Shown here: positions 6,899 to 13,138 of the stretch, piece by piece
How the letters are laid out: the number at the start of each line of letters is the position of its first letter
How positions within the stretch are numbered: the first letter of the stretch is position 1
Assembly: GCA_965649105.1 (NCBI GenBank)
Contig: CBFGJP010000070.1
Span: 1-13,138, forward strand
Length of the DNA stretch: 13,138 bases
Direction: 5' to 3'
Origin: JAOAFX01 sp965649105
GTDB lineage: Bacteria > Hydrothermota > Tepidihabitantia > SM23-42 > JAOAFX01
Program-made: the position numbers and the translations under genes
The notes under the pieces: model-generated
What the model was told of the DNA's origin: nothing
The model's database searches: none
Seen by the model: the letters and a program-made list of their open reading frames with translations, nothing else

Positions 6899-7924
6899 CT
6901 ATCTATCTTCAAGTCTTTGGTCCCTGCGAAAATCTAACTTTAAATCTGAACCCTCATCAATCATACTATTCTCATTTGGGAAAAAGTCCATATGCACAAC
7001 TCCACTCTCATAAATCAATACCGAGCCCTTACCAGAATCCGCATTGACCGTCAATAAATCACCCAGACCCGGTGTTCCAACCGAAACGAATTTTGCATCA
7101 TCAAGTAAATCAAAAAAATCTTTTATCTGCTCATTTGTCACGCTGCTCTTCTCACCAACGATTGCATCCATTGCATAGGATTTTATCAATTTCTTCCAGT
7201 TTCTGTTTAAGAGACTGTTACTGGCAAAAAGGTCGAGACAGATAATTTTGTCACCGGTGGTAACAACAACACCCACTGTTGATTTAGATAATTTAGGAAT
7301 ACTACCAAAACCCTTGGTGTAATCTTCAACAGTTTTCTGCACTTTCTTATCTTCATAATTCGCCCGCACCGTGCCTGTGCCCGAAGAAATACCAAGTTTA
7401 TCCTGGGTCCTCGCAACCTCTGCCCAGACTTCGGTCTGGCTTTCTCTCAGTTTCGCACTTTGCCTGACGGAATTGGGAACAATCAGACCATTACTTTTAA
7501 ATTCCTTTGATACCTCAATCCACCTGCCGTGCTCGACACAATAAACTTCCACTCTTATCCAACCGCTATTGGGTGGTAACAATACATCGGCTTTTATCAT
7601 TCTGTCCTGTTTGGCACCGGTAATCATTTCGCCCGTGAGGATAAATACCGGCTCATCACCATTATTCTTTATCTCTACCTGATTTACATTTCCACAACCA
7701 ACTTCCCTAATCTTAAGCCATTCTCGTTCCATTGCCTCATCGAGTGTTATAAAATCTTTGGTCTCGATATTTGTTGTAATCTCCAGAGGGTAAATCTTGA
7801 GATTTTTATATTCAACCGGTACGCCAATTTTAAGCCGGCCCATATAATTTTTAACAACCTGTTCCGGCTTTTTTGCGAAACATACCACCATTAATGTAAT
7901 AAAGATTAAAATCACCTTTTTCAT
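6899..7924 (-). CDS. Exported ARPP-1/DUF6569-like protein of unknown function
   Basis: 341 residues from the ATG at 7924, with AGGGG seven bases upstream. Residues 1-17 look like a signal peptide (MKKVILIFITLMVVCFA); the Cys16 context (MVVC) does not fit a lipobox, so a soluble exported protein is more likely than a lipoprotein. The body resembles the ARPP-1 (DUF6569) domain by memory of its motifs: the segment FILTGEMITGAKQDRMI, then LPPNSG and the strand VEVYCVEHGRW, then a Gln/Glu-rich helical stretch (RQSAKLRESQTEVWAEVAR) and a second alpha/beta half. No catalytic centre can be named. The last ~15 residues are highly charged (LKLDFRRDQRLEDR). It has no sorting tail, unlike the other secreted proteins here. 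It is divergent from the glycoside hydrolase; a TATAAT-like box lies at 7952-7957 (minus strand) without a good -35. Confidence 0.7.
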   Translation of the reverse strand: MKKVILIFITLMVVCFAKKPEQVVKNYMGRLKIGVPVEYKNLKIYPLEITTNIETKDFITLDEAMEREWLKIREVGCGNVNQVEIKNNGDEPVFILTGEMITGAKQDRMIKADVLLPPNSGWIRVEVYCVEHGRWIEVSKEFKSNGLIVPNSVRQSAKLRESQTEVWAEVARTQDKLGISSGTGTVRANYEDKKVQKTVEDYTKGFGSIPKLSKSTVGVVVTTGDKIICLDLFASNSLLNRNWKKLIKSYAMDAIVGEKSSVTNEQIKDFFDLLDDAKFVSVGTPGLGDLLTVNADSGKGSVLIYESGVVHMDFFPNENSMIDEGSDLKLDFRRDQRLEDR

Positions 7925-7989
7925 TTTAGCACCCCTAATTTTATATACAACATTATAATTAAAATATTCCTTATCAGATGCCAGCTATC

Positions 7990-8017
7990 TTGACATTCAC
8001 CATTTTATTCTTATAAT
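7990..8017 (+). promoter_or_regulatory. Consensus promoter of the glycoside hydrolase gene
   Basis: TTGACA (7990-7995), a 16-bp spacer and TATAAT (8012-8017), both hexamers perfect. The predicted transcript start near 8024 gives a leader of about 10 bases that consists almost entirely of the ribosome site AGGAAAG (8025-8031) before the ATG at 8034. Confidence 0.8.
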
Positions 8018-8033
8018 TACTTACAGGAAAGTT

Positions 8034-10838
8034 ATGAAAATGTGCTTCTCTTTTTTATTTATTGTCATAGATCTACTTTATGCCCAGTACATTACTCCTA
8101 AACCGGGCTGGTTTAATTTTGCAACACCATTTCCGGATACAACCAATAACCTAACCCATATCGGCAAATTCATACTCCAGCCACCTGCGGGTATTCATGG
8201 TCGGGTTATCGTTCAGTCCGATGGGCATCTATATTTCGCCGATGGAGCCCGGGCAAAATTCTTTGGAACAAATTTCTGTTTTTCCGCAACCTATCCTAAC
8301 CAATCAATGAGCAACCAAATCGCCGCCCACATTGCCAAACAGGGATTTAATATGGTACGTTTTCACCATATTGATGGCGCATTGACCAGTGCTCCAGGTT
8401 CAAATACAACGAGAAGATTGAATCATGAAGTTCTGGACAAATTTGACTATCTTTTTTATCAACTGAAACAAAGAGGAATATACTCTGCAATCGACCTTTA
8501 TAGCATCAGATTCTTCAAATCCGGTGATGGCATCCCTTATTATGATAGTGTGAATCGCTCAATGGATGTAGTAAAGAGGGTATATATGTTCTATGAACCT
8601 GCCTATGCATTGTTCCGCGATTATCCGGACAGTCTATTAAACCATATAAACCCCTATACAGGGATTGCTTACAAAAACGAACCAGCGCTTGTCTTCATCA
8701 ATCCTATGAATGAAGGAACTCTTATTGACCATTATTTCTGGGATAACTGGGATAATACACAATCAGGCTATTATCTACCAAGATTCTACAAGAATGAACT
8801 TCAGAGCCAGTGGAATGACTGGCTTTATAATAGATACCACTGGGACTCAATCCTTGTTCGTGTCTGGTCCGGAGGCGATACTACAACAGGACCGGATAAA
8901 ATCATAAATGGTGAATTCTCTGATACACTGAATGGTGTCCCAAGATACTGGTGGTTAAATCAATTCAGTGGAAATTCAACATGGGGGGTCCAGAATGCTG
9001 GATTGAGCCTTGAGCCTGCAGTCTTTGTCCATGTCTATTCACCCGGACAGTATTCCTGGCATATCCAGTTATTGCAATCAGGGTTTACAATCAATGCGGA
9101 TTCTACTTATCGACTAAGTTTCAAGGCAAGGTCAAGTAGAAATCGTAGTATGGATATTGTCATCCAGAGGAATAAAACCCCCTGGACTGTCTATTATGCT
9201 CGTTCAGTCAGCCTCACAACTTCAGGACAGAGTTTTATCTTACCATTTTATGCCGTCACCACCGATACAGTCCAGTTGACATTCAACCTCGGGCTTGATA
9301 CAGGCAGGGTCTGGATTGATGATGTCCAGTTGCATCGTGCCCCATTCTCAACAGTGCTTGACCCGGGTGAAAGCCTTGCAACGAGAACGATTAAACTCAT
9401 CCGCTGGAGCAGTCGCTATGATTACGCGCCATACCGTTATTTTGATCAGATAAGATTCTTTTATGAAAAAGAAGCAAATTTCTATCAACGGATATCTGCT
9501 CTATTAAACGATACCCTCCACGCTCAATCATTGATCACCTCATCATACTTCTGGGCAAATCAACTCCACCAGTATGCCTGGGCGAATCTCGTGCCGGTGA
9601 TGGATGGACATCCATATTTTGACCATCCAACTTTTCCCAATCAACCCTGGGATACGCTTGATTTCAGGATAACGAATGCATATTTTGGAGAAGGTAGCAA
9701 TGGTGAATGGTTCTTCACATATATGAACCAGTGTGCATCAGCACAAAAACCAATGATAATAACCGAATGGCAACATCCTGCACCCTGTGAATCAAGGTAT
9801 GTAACCCTTTTACCCTTTGCAAGTTATGCAGGTTTGAGGGACTATGATGCCATTATTAACTTTGCCCATGCCCATTCAGAAGGTGGTTTTTCAAATAATA
9901 AAATCAGACCATTCTTTGATGCCTCGGGCCAACCTATACACTTCATCCTTTTGAGGATGTCTGCACTCGCATTTTTAAGGGATTTGCAACCCGAAGACCT
10001 ACAACGCACGCCCTGGACGAGCTTTAATCTTGACCAGATAATTCGTGATATTTATGGCGGAAATTACTGGAATCGTGCAATACCGAGTTCACCCCGTGAC
10101 CGTGTATTCAATCAATTCCACTGGAATTCACAAAGGGCAACATTTAAGGTAAACACACCAGGAACAAAGGTCTTTTCAGGCAGGACAGCGGGTGATACAG
10201 TAATTCTTGGTGGAATAAAGATTACCGGGAATACAGATGGCATAATTGTATTGACAAAGATTGATAGCACATCTTTTTATAAATCATTCCTCGTTGCATC
10301 CCTGGCAAGGACTGAGAATACAAATATGGTCTGGGTTGAGCAGACAAAGACCCAGGGGATGCTAAACTGGGGGACTTCACCCTGTCAGTTGGAAAGTGTG
10401 TCATACTACACACAATGGCATGCGGACTCTTTAATAGTAAGCAGATTGAATCCTGCGGGTAATGTTATAAGTTCTTTTAAACTTGTAGGCACGAACCATA
10501 TTACGAACTGGTTGATCAGAAGTGGGGTTGATTCTATACCCTGGTATGAAGTCAGGGCATACGGATTTTCTGATACGCTTATAGGGATATTTGAGAACAC
10601 CCCTTCTCATTATAAAAATCTAAAGATAGCCACAATTCAAAGAACAATTATTTTTAAAGATATACCTGAAAAGACCGAAATAAGATTGTATTCAGTAGAT
10701 GGCAGACTCCTTTTTAATAAAAGATTTGATGCACCTGCTAAAAGATATGCTATGAGTAACCTATCTAATGGAGTCTATTTCTATCTCATCAAGAACGGAT
10801 ACCTTGAGCAAAAAGGCAAGGTAATAATTATCAAATAA
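8034..10838 (+). CDS. Secreted clan GH-A-like glycoside hydrolase with inserted carbohydrate-binding-like module and C-terminal tail
   Basis: 934 residues; exported (signal peptide ~1-18, ending YAQ). It probably hydrolyses a beta-linked polysaccharide outside the cell; the substrate is unknown. The N-terminal part has the GH-A pattern: GARAKFFGTNF, then GFNMVRFHH (Arg109, His111, His112). The acid/base candidate is Glu227 in NPMNEG (the strand-4 Asn-Glu pair) and the nucleophile candidate is Glu578 in MIITEW (strand 7). These are 351 residues apart because residues ~288-435 form a jelly-roll-like CBM4/9/22-type module, opening with IINGEFSD and closing with GRVWIDDVQL. Residues ~700-850 look like an accessory beta-sandwich. 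The last ~65 residues (EIRLYSVDGRL, LSNGVYFYL) are a degenerate sorting tail. It has its own strong promoter. It could belong to GH5, GH39 or an unclassified GH-A family. Confidence 0.8.
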   Translation: MKMCFSFLFIVIDLLYAQYITPKPGWFNFATPFPDTTNNLTHIGKFILQPPAGIHGRVIVQSDGHLYFADGARAKFFGTNFCFSATYPNQSMSNQIAAHIAKQGFNMVRFHHIDGALTSAPGSNTTRRLNHEVLDKFDYLFYQLKQRGIYSAIDLYSIRFFKSGDGIPYYDSVNRSMDVVKRVYMFYEPAYALFRDYPDSLLNHINPYTGIAYKNEPALVFINPMNEGTLIDHYFWDNWDNTQSGYYLPRFYKNELQSQWNDWLYNRYHWDSILVRVWSGGDTTTGPDKIINGEFSDTLNGVPRYWWLNQFSGNSTWGVQNAGLSLEPAVFVHVYSPGQYSWHIQLLQSGFTINADSTYRLSFKARSSRNRSMDIVIQRNKTPWTVYYARSVSLTTSGQSFILPFYAVTTDTVQLTFNLGLDTGRVWIDDVQLHRAPFSTVLDPGESLATRTIKLIRWSSRYDYAPYRYFDQIRFFYEKEANFYQRISALLNDTLHAQSLITSSYFWANQLHQYAWANLVPVMDGHPYFDHPTFPNQPWDTLDFRITNAYFGEGSNGEWFFTYMNQCASAQKPMIITEWQHPAPCESRYVTLLPFASYAGLRDYDAIINFAHAHSEGGFSNNKIRPFFDASGQPIHFILLRMSALAFLRDLQPEDLQRTPWTSFNLDQIIRDIYGGNYWNRAIPSSPRDRVFNQFHWNSQRATFKVNTPGTKVFSGRTAGDTVILGGIKITGNTDGIIVLTKIDSTSFYKSFLVASLARTENTNMVWVEQTKTQGMLNWGTSPCQLESVSYYTQWHADSLIVSRLNPAGNVISSFKLVGTNHITNWLIRSGVDSIPWYEVRAYGFSDTLIGIFENTPSHYKNLKIATIQRTIIFKDIPEKTEIRLYSVDGRLLFNKRFDAPAKRYAMSNLSNGVYFYLIKNGYLEQKGKVIIIK

Positions 10839-12440
10839 CTAACGGATAAGAATCGCCCTGCGCACTATTGATTTATCTTTGGTCTTAAGAGTTACAAAAT
10901 AGACACCTGTAGGTAAAGGATTTTTTTGGCTATCAGTTCCATTCCATACCAATTCTTTATCTTTTTTGATATTGGAAGTACAGACGACCTGTCCCAGTGC
11001 GTTGTATACAAATAATTCCGAAGCCTTTTCATAATCAGGCGTCAACTTAATAACAAACCTCTTACCAATACTCGGTAATAATAGAAATCCATCAGACTCT
11101 GCAGTTTTTTGTTCTTCTATACCGACTACATGGACAGGTACCGCAAGTTTTGCCAGGGCTGCTACACCGGTCTGGATAACCTTTGTTGCAAATGGCAGAT
11201 GATTGACACCACAATTCGTATAAAGATGTGGACCCAATGTATCACCAGTAGTATGGTATGCCGGTGTCAGTACCCGCTCAATCCCGAGCATCGCCTTATA
11301 TCCCCTTTTCCAAAAACTCGCATGGTCTGAAGAACCACTCGTCCCGGTATTAAGGACAAATCTAATTTTTAATTGGGTATAAGTATCAGCAACTGCTTTA
11401 TAAAATTGCGTCACAAATGTCTGGCAACCCGGCACAGCTGTTGTATAATGGGCATTCATCGTATCACGATTGGGATTTGAGGGCGTAACATAGCCGATCA
11501 TATCATAATTGATCACGCCCAAGATAGTATCACCATTTCTCCAGGCGCGGGTCGCAAATGAGTCGCTACCATACAAGCCCAATTCTTCCGCATTGAAAGC
11601 CACATAATAAATTGTATTTTCAAACAGATAATCTTTCATCACCCTGGCTGCTTCAATCATTGAAACTGTGCCGGAAGCATTGTCATCTGCTCCTGGTGCA
11701 TAGCCGCTGGACGGTACATCATCCATATGCCCCCCAATCAGGCAGTATTTTTTAATAGTAGGATATAGATAACCCTTTTTTATTCCCACCACATTCGGTC
11801 CGTAATTATTGTTAAAGTACTGGAAATATACACTGTCGCAGCCATAACTCAGTAATTTATTTCTAATCCAGTTTGCTGCCACAATCTTATTGGAATCAGT
11901 TGTTGTATACCTTGTATACATCCTTTGTAATCTCAAGATCGAAGCCCGAATAGTATCCTGCGAGACTGCTGCGACCATTTTCTGGATCAGGGTATCGGGT
12001 GCGAGATTATTTAAATTCAATGGACAAGGATCTTCATCAAGGAATCTCACCGGGTCAAATGTCAACCTTCTCAATTCAACCCTGAGTTTATTCAATTCTA
12101 TGACTTTCTCTTCAACAGTGCGCAAAAGTACGCAATCTTCATACTGATCAATAATATCACCATACTTAGCAACCACCGAAGGGTCTTCGCCCCAGAGATA
12201 AACAATCTGATAGTATTTATCTCTTGGATTCTCATCAAGCAAAGTATATTCAACACCCCTCTTCTGAAGTTTCATTAAATCATTGCCAGTTGCAATAATT
12301 ATTGCATGATTTTCTATCAATTCAACGATGTGAAGTTCTCTGTCAATTAGATTATCCACACGGACAAGATATTCATTTGCAAAAAGGACACCCAAGAACC
12401 AAAAAAGCGAGATACTTAGAAAGACCAGGTACTTATTCAT
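10839..12440 (-). CDS. Secreted M28 zinc metallopeptidase with CTD
   Basis: 533 residues from the ATG at 12440; AAAGGAG lies five bases upstream. Residues 1-21 are a signal peptide. Residues ~22-170 resemble a propeptide (a mix of strands and a charged helix, VEEKVIELNKLRVELRRL) without known motifs. Residues ~180-435 are an M28 aminopeptidase-type domain with all cocatalytic residues: His238 (GGHMDD), Asp253 (GADDNASG), general base Glu285 and ligand Glu286 (FNAEELG), Asp313 (NYDMIG) and His396 (AYHTTGD). It should remove N-terminal residues from peptides, complementing the C25-like and M14 enzymes upstream. Residues ~450-533 are the sorting tail (LFVYNALGQVV, WNGTDSQKNPLPTGVYF, RRAILIR). 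Its TAG abuts the TAA of the convergent glycoside hydrolase with no base between them. Confidence 0.93.
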   Translation of the reverse strand: MNKYLVFLSISLFWFLGVLFANEYLVRVDNLIDRELHIVELIENHAIIIATGNDLMKLQKRGVEYTLLDENPRDKYYQIVYLWGEDPSVVAKYGDIIDQYEDCVLLRTVEEKVIELNKLRVELRRLTFDPVRFLDEDPCPLNLNNLAPDTLIQKMVAAVSQDTIRASILRLQRMYTRYTTTDSNKIVAANWIRNKLLSYGCDSVYFQYFNNNYGPNVVGIKKGYLYPTIKKYCLIGGHMDDVPSSGYAPGADDNASGTVSMIEAARVMKDYLFENTIYYVAFNAEELGLYGSDSFATRAWRNGDTILGVINYDMIGYVTPSNPNRDTMNAHYTTAVPGCQTFVTQFYKAVADTYTQLKIRFVLNTGTSGSSDHASFWKRGYKAMLGIERVLTPAYHTTGDTLGPHLYTNCGVNHLPFATKVIQTGVAALAKLAVPVHVVGIEEQKTAESDGFLLLPSIGKRFVIKLTPDYEKASELFVYNALGQVVCTSNIKKDKELVWNGTDSQKNPLPTGVYFVTLKTKDKSIVRRAILIR

Positions 12441-12460
12441 TTTTTCTCCTTTCTATTATA

Positions 12461-12488
12461 ATTATATCTATAACTTATTTTAAATCAA
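12461..12488 (-). promoter_or_regulatory. Promoter of the M28 peptidase gene
   Basis: On the minus strand TTGATT (12483-12488), a 16-bp spacer and TATAAT (12461-12466). A second TATAAT overlaps a few bases downstream. The predicted leader is about 15 bases and starts at or next to the AAAGGAG ribosome site. Confidence 0.6.
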
Positions 12489-12522
12489 TATGCAAATGTT
12501 CTTTTTACTGTTAATTTAGTTA

Positions 12523-12550
12523 TTGACAATTTTTAGATTTTGAATATAAT
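12523..12550 (+). promoter_or_regulatory. Consensus promoter of the tRNA-Thr-tuf unit
   Basis: TTGACA (12523-12528), a 16-bp spacer and TATAAT (12545-12550), both perfect. The predicted start near 12557 lies about 38 bases before the mature tRNA. There is no terminator between the tRNA and tuf, so one transcript is expected. Confidence 0.8.
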
Positions 12551-12580
12551 TAAAGTCTGTATCTTTTGAATATTTAAATT

Positions 12581-12682
12581 GCATCCGGCAGATTGCCTGG
12601 ATAGCTCAGTCGGTTAGAGCACCTCCTTGGTAAGGAGGAGGTCGCCGGTTCGATTCCGGCTCCAGGCTGGTAAAAAGGATGC
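12581..12682 (+). other. Inverted repeat flanking the tRNA, extended precursor stem
   Basis: GCATCC (12581-12586) before the tRNA is complementary to GGATGC (12677-12682) after it; with flanking T-A and G-U pairs the stem reaches eight base pairs. In the precursor this would close the tRNA in a larger stem that could guide processing away from the tuf mRNA. Function is inferred from pairing alone. Confidence 0.4.
12595..12668 (+). tRNA. tRNA-Thr (anticodon GGU)
   Basis: 74-nt cloverleaf. The acceptor stem is GCCTGGA with TCCAGGC, and the discriminator base is U. The D arm is GCTC with GAGC, the anticodon stem CCTCC with GGAGG around loop TTGGTAA (anticodon GGT), the variable loop AGGTC, and the T arm GCCGG-TTCGATT-CCGGC. 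The 3' CCA is not encoded (GGTA follows), so it must be added. It decodes ACC and ACU. It lies 49 bp before tuf, matching the tRNA-Thr-tuf arrangement known from other bacteria. Confidence 0.97.
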
Positions 12683-12717
12683 AGAAAAGAAAGGAGAAAA
12701 ATTAAGGAGGATTTTTT

Positions 12718-13138
12718 ATGGCAAAGGCAAAGTTTGAGCGAACCAAGCCGCATGTGAATATCGGGACGATCGGTCATGTTGACCATGGGAAGACGGCATT
12801 GACTGCGGCAATAACCAAGGCCCTAGAGAAGAAGGGGCTGGCGAAGTATGTGAGTTATGATGAGGTTGCCAAGGCTTCAGAAGCTCAGGGGCGGCGTGAT
12901 GCGACGAAGATTTTGACGATTGCGATTTCGCATGTGGAGTATGAGACGGAAAAACGGCATTATGCCCATATTGATTGTCCGGGTCATGCGGATTATATTA
13001 AGAATATGATTACTGGTGCGGCGCAGATGGATGGTGCGATATTGGTGGTGAGTGCGGTGGATGGTCCGATGCCCCAGACGCGTGAGCATATTTTATTAGC
13101 CCGTCAGGTGAATGTTCCGGCGATAGTGGTGTTTATCA
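12718..13138 (+). CDS. tuf: Translation elongation factor EF-Tu, N-terminal 140 residues (cut by window end), unusual switch I
   Basis: The GTPase that delivers aminoacyl-tRNA to the ribosome. The ATG has a strong AAGGAGG (12704-12710) seven bases upstream. Visible motifs are the N-terminus KPHVNIGTIGHVDHGKT with the P-loop GHVDHGKT, the DCPGH switch II motif followed by ADYIKNMITGAAQMDG, and AILVVSAVDGPMPQTREH. The NKxD motif and domains 2 and 3 lie beyond the window. Switch I is abnormal: where E. coli has EEKARGITIN, this protein has GRRDATKILTIAI and is five residues longer between the preceding Asp and SHVEY. Thr67, equivalent to the Mg-binding Thr, is kept, but the Arg-Gly before it is replaced by Lys-Ile. 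Codons ending in G (GCG, ACG, GTG, CGG) are far more common than in the neighbouring genes. It is probably cotranscribed with tRNA-Thr. Confidence 0.95.
   Translation, partial: MAKAKFERTKPHVNIGTIGHVDHGKTALTAAITKALEKKGLAKYVSYDEVAKASEAQGRRDATKILTIAISHVEYETEKRHYAHIDCPGHADYIKNMITGAAQMDGAILVVSAVDGPMPQTREHILLARQVNVPAIVVFI

Noticed and set aside
6899..7924. Lipoprotein signal in the ARPP-1-like protein (Cys16)
   Set aside because: Residues before the Cys are Met-Val-Val, without the small residue required at -1, and the charged residues follow a typical signal-peptidase I pattern (CFA-KK).
7975..7988. A CAGATGC-CAG stretch beside the glycoside hydrolase promoter as a fourth heptamer array
   Set aside because: Only one intact unit is present; a match this short can arise by chance.
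12841..12930. Sequencing frameshift as the cause of the odd EF-Tu switch I
   Set aside because: Motifs on both sides (GHVDHGKT before, SHVEYE and DCPGH after) are in the same frame and the inserted length is a whole number of codons; a compensating double indel would be needed.
12877..13089. Minus-strand reading frame opposite tuf
   Set aside because: A shadow of EF-Tu; Arg/His-rich translation typical of antisense frames and no start signals.
1..13138. CRISPR array, insertion sequence, prophage or toxin-antitoxin locus
   Set aside because: No spaced direct repeats of CRISPR type, no transposase or terminal inverted repeats, no phage or toxin-like genes were seen; the only tandem repeats are the 7-bp coding arrays.

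Overview
The window looks like a chromosomal segment of an AT-rich, uncultured-type bacterium that exports many proteins. Five of the eight protein genes carry a signal peptide and a C-terminal beta-sandwich tail of the T9SS type A / FlgD-Ig-like kind (PNPF near its start, IYDVSGR in the middle, LPAGVYF near the end). Such tails are typical of the Bacteroidota/FCB side of the tree and of candidate phyla such as WOR-3 (Stahlbacteria) or Hydrothermae. The phylum assignment is inference from protein style, not from a search. No CRISPR array, insertion sequence, rRNA or prophage gene was seen, and no gap between genes exceeds 300 bases.

Layout. Positions 1-5266 (+) hold the 3' end of a secreted CTD protein, a 1076-residue C25-like (gingipain-type) cysteine peptidase with a seven-blade propeller, and a translationally coupled M14 zinc carboxypeptidase. 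A GC-skewed inverted repeat (5265-5350) separates them from three minus-strand genes: cysE (serine O-acetyltransferase), a class I SAM methyltransferase, and an exported ARPP-1/DUF6569-like protein. Back-to-back with the last is a large secreted clan GH-A glycoside hydrolase (8034-10838, +). It meets, with no intervening base, the stop codon of a secreted M28 metallopeptidase (10839-12440, -). At 12523 a consensus promoter starts a tRNA-Thr(GGU)-tuf unit, and the EF-Tu gene runs off the window end.

How the genes fit together. The C25-like, M14 and M28 peptidases plus the glycoside hydrolase form a secreted polymer-degrading set that shares one sorting tail, presumably for export across or anchoring on an outer membrane. 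cysE, the methyltransferase and tRNA-Thr-tuf are cellular housekeeping functions. Promoters are easy to read: five have TTGACA/TTGATT and TATAAT/TATATT separated by exactly 16 bp, and the 5' leaders are very short.

The most unusual points are: an EF-Tu whose switch I lacks the canonical ARGITI and is five residues longer than in E. coli; three different 7-bp tandem repeats, each translated inside the linker or tail of a CTD protein; a carbohydrate-binding-like module inserted between the two catalytic glutamates of the glycoside hydrolase; and a possibly leaderless cysE. I did not find a clear new multi-gene system.
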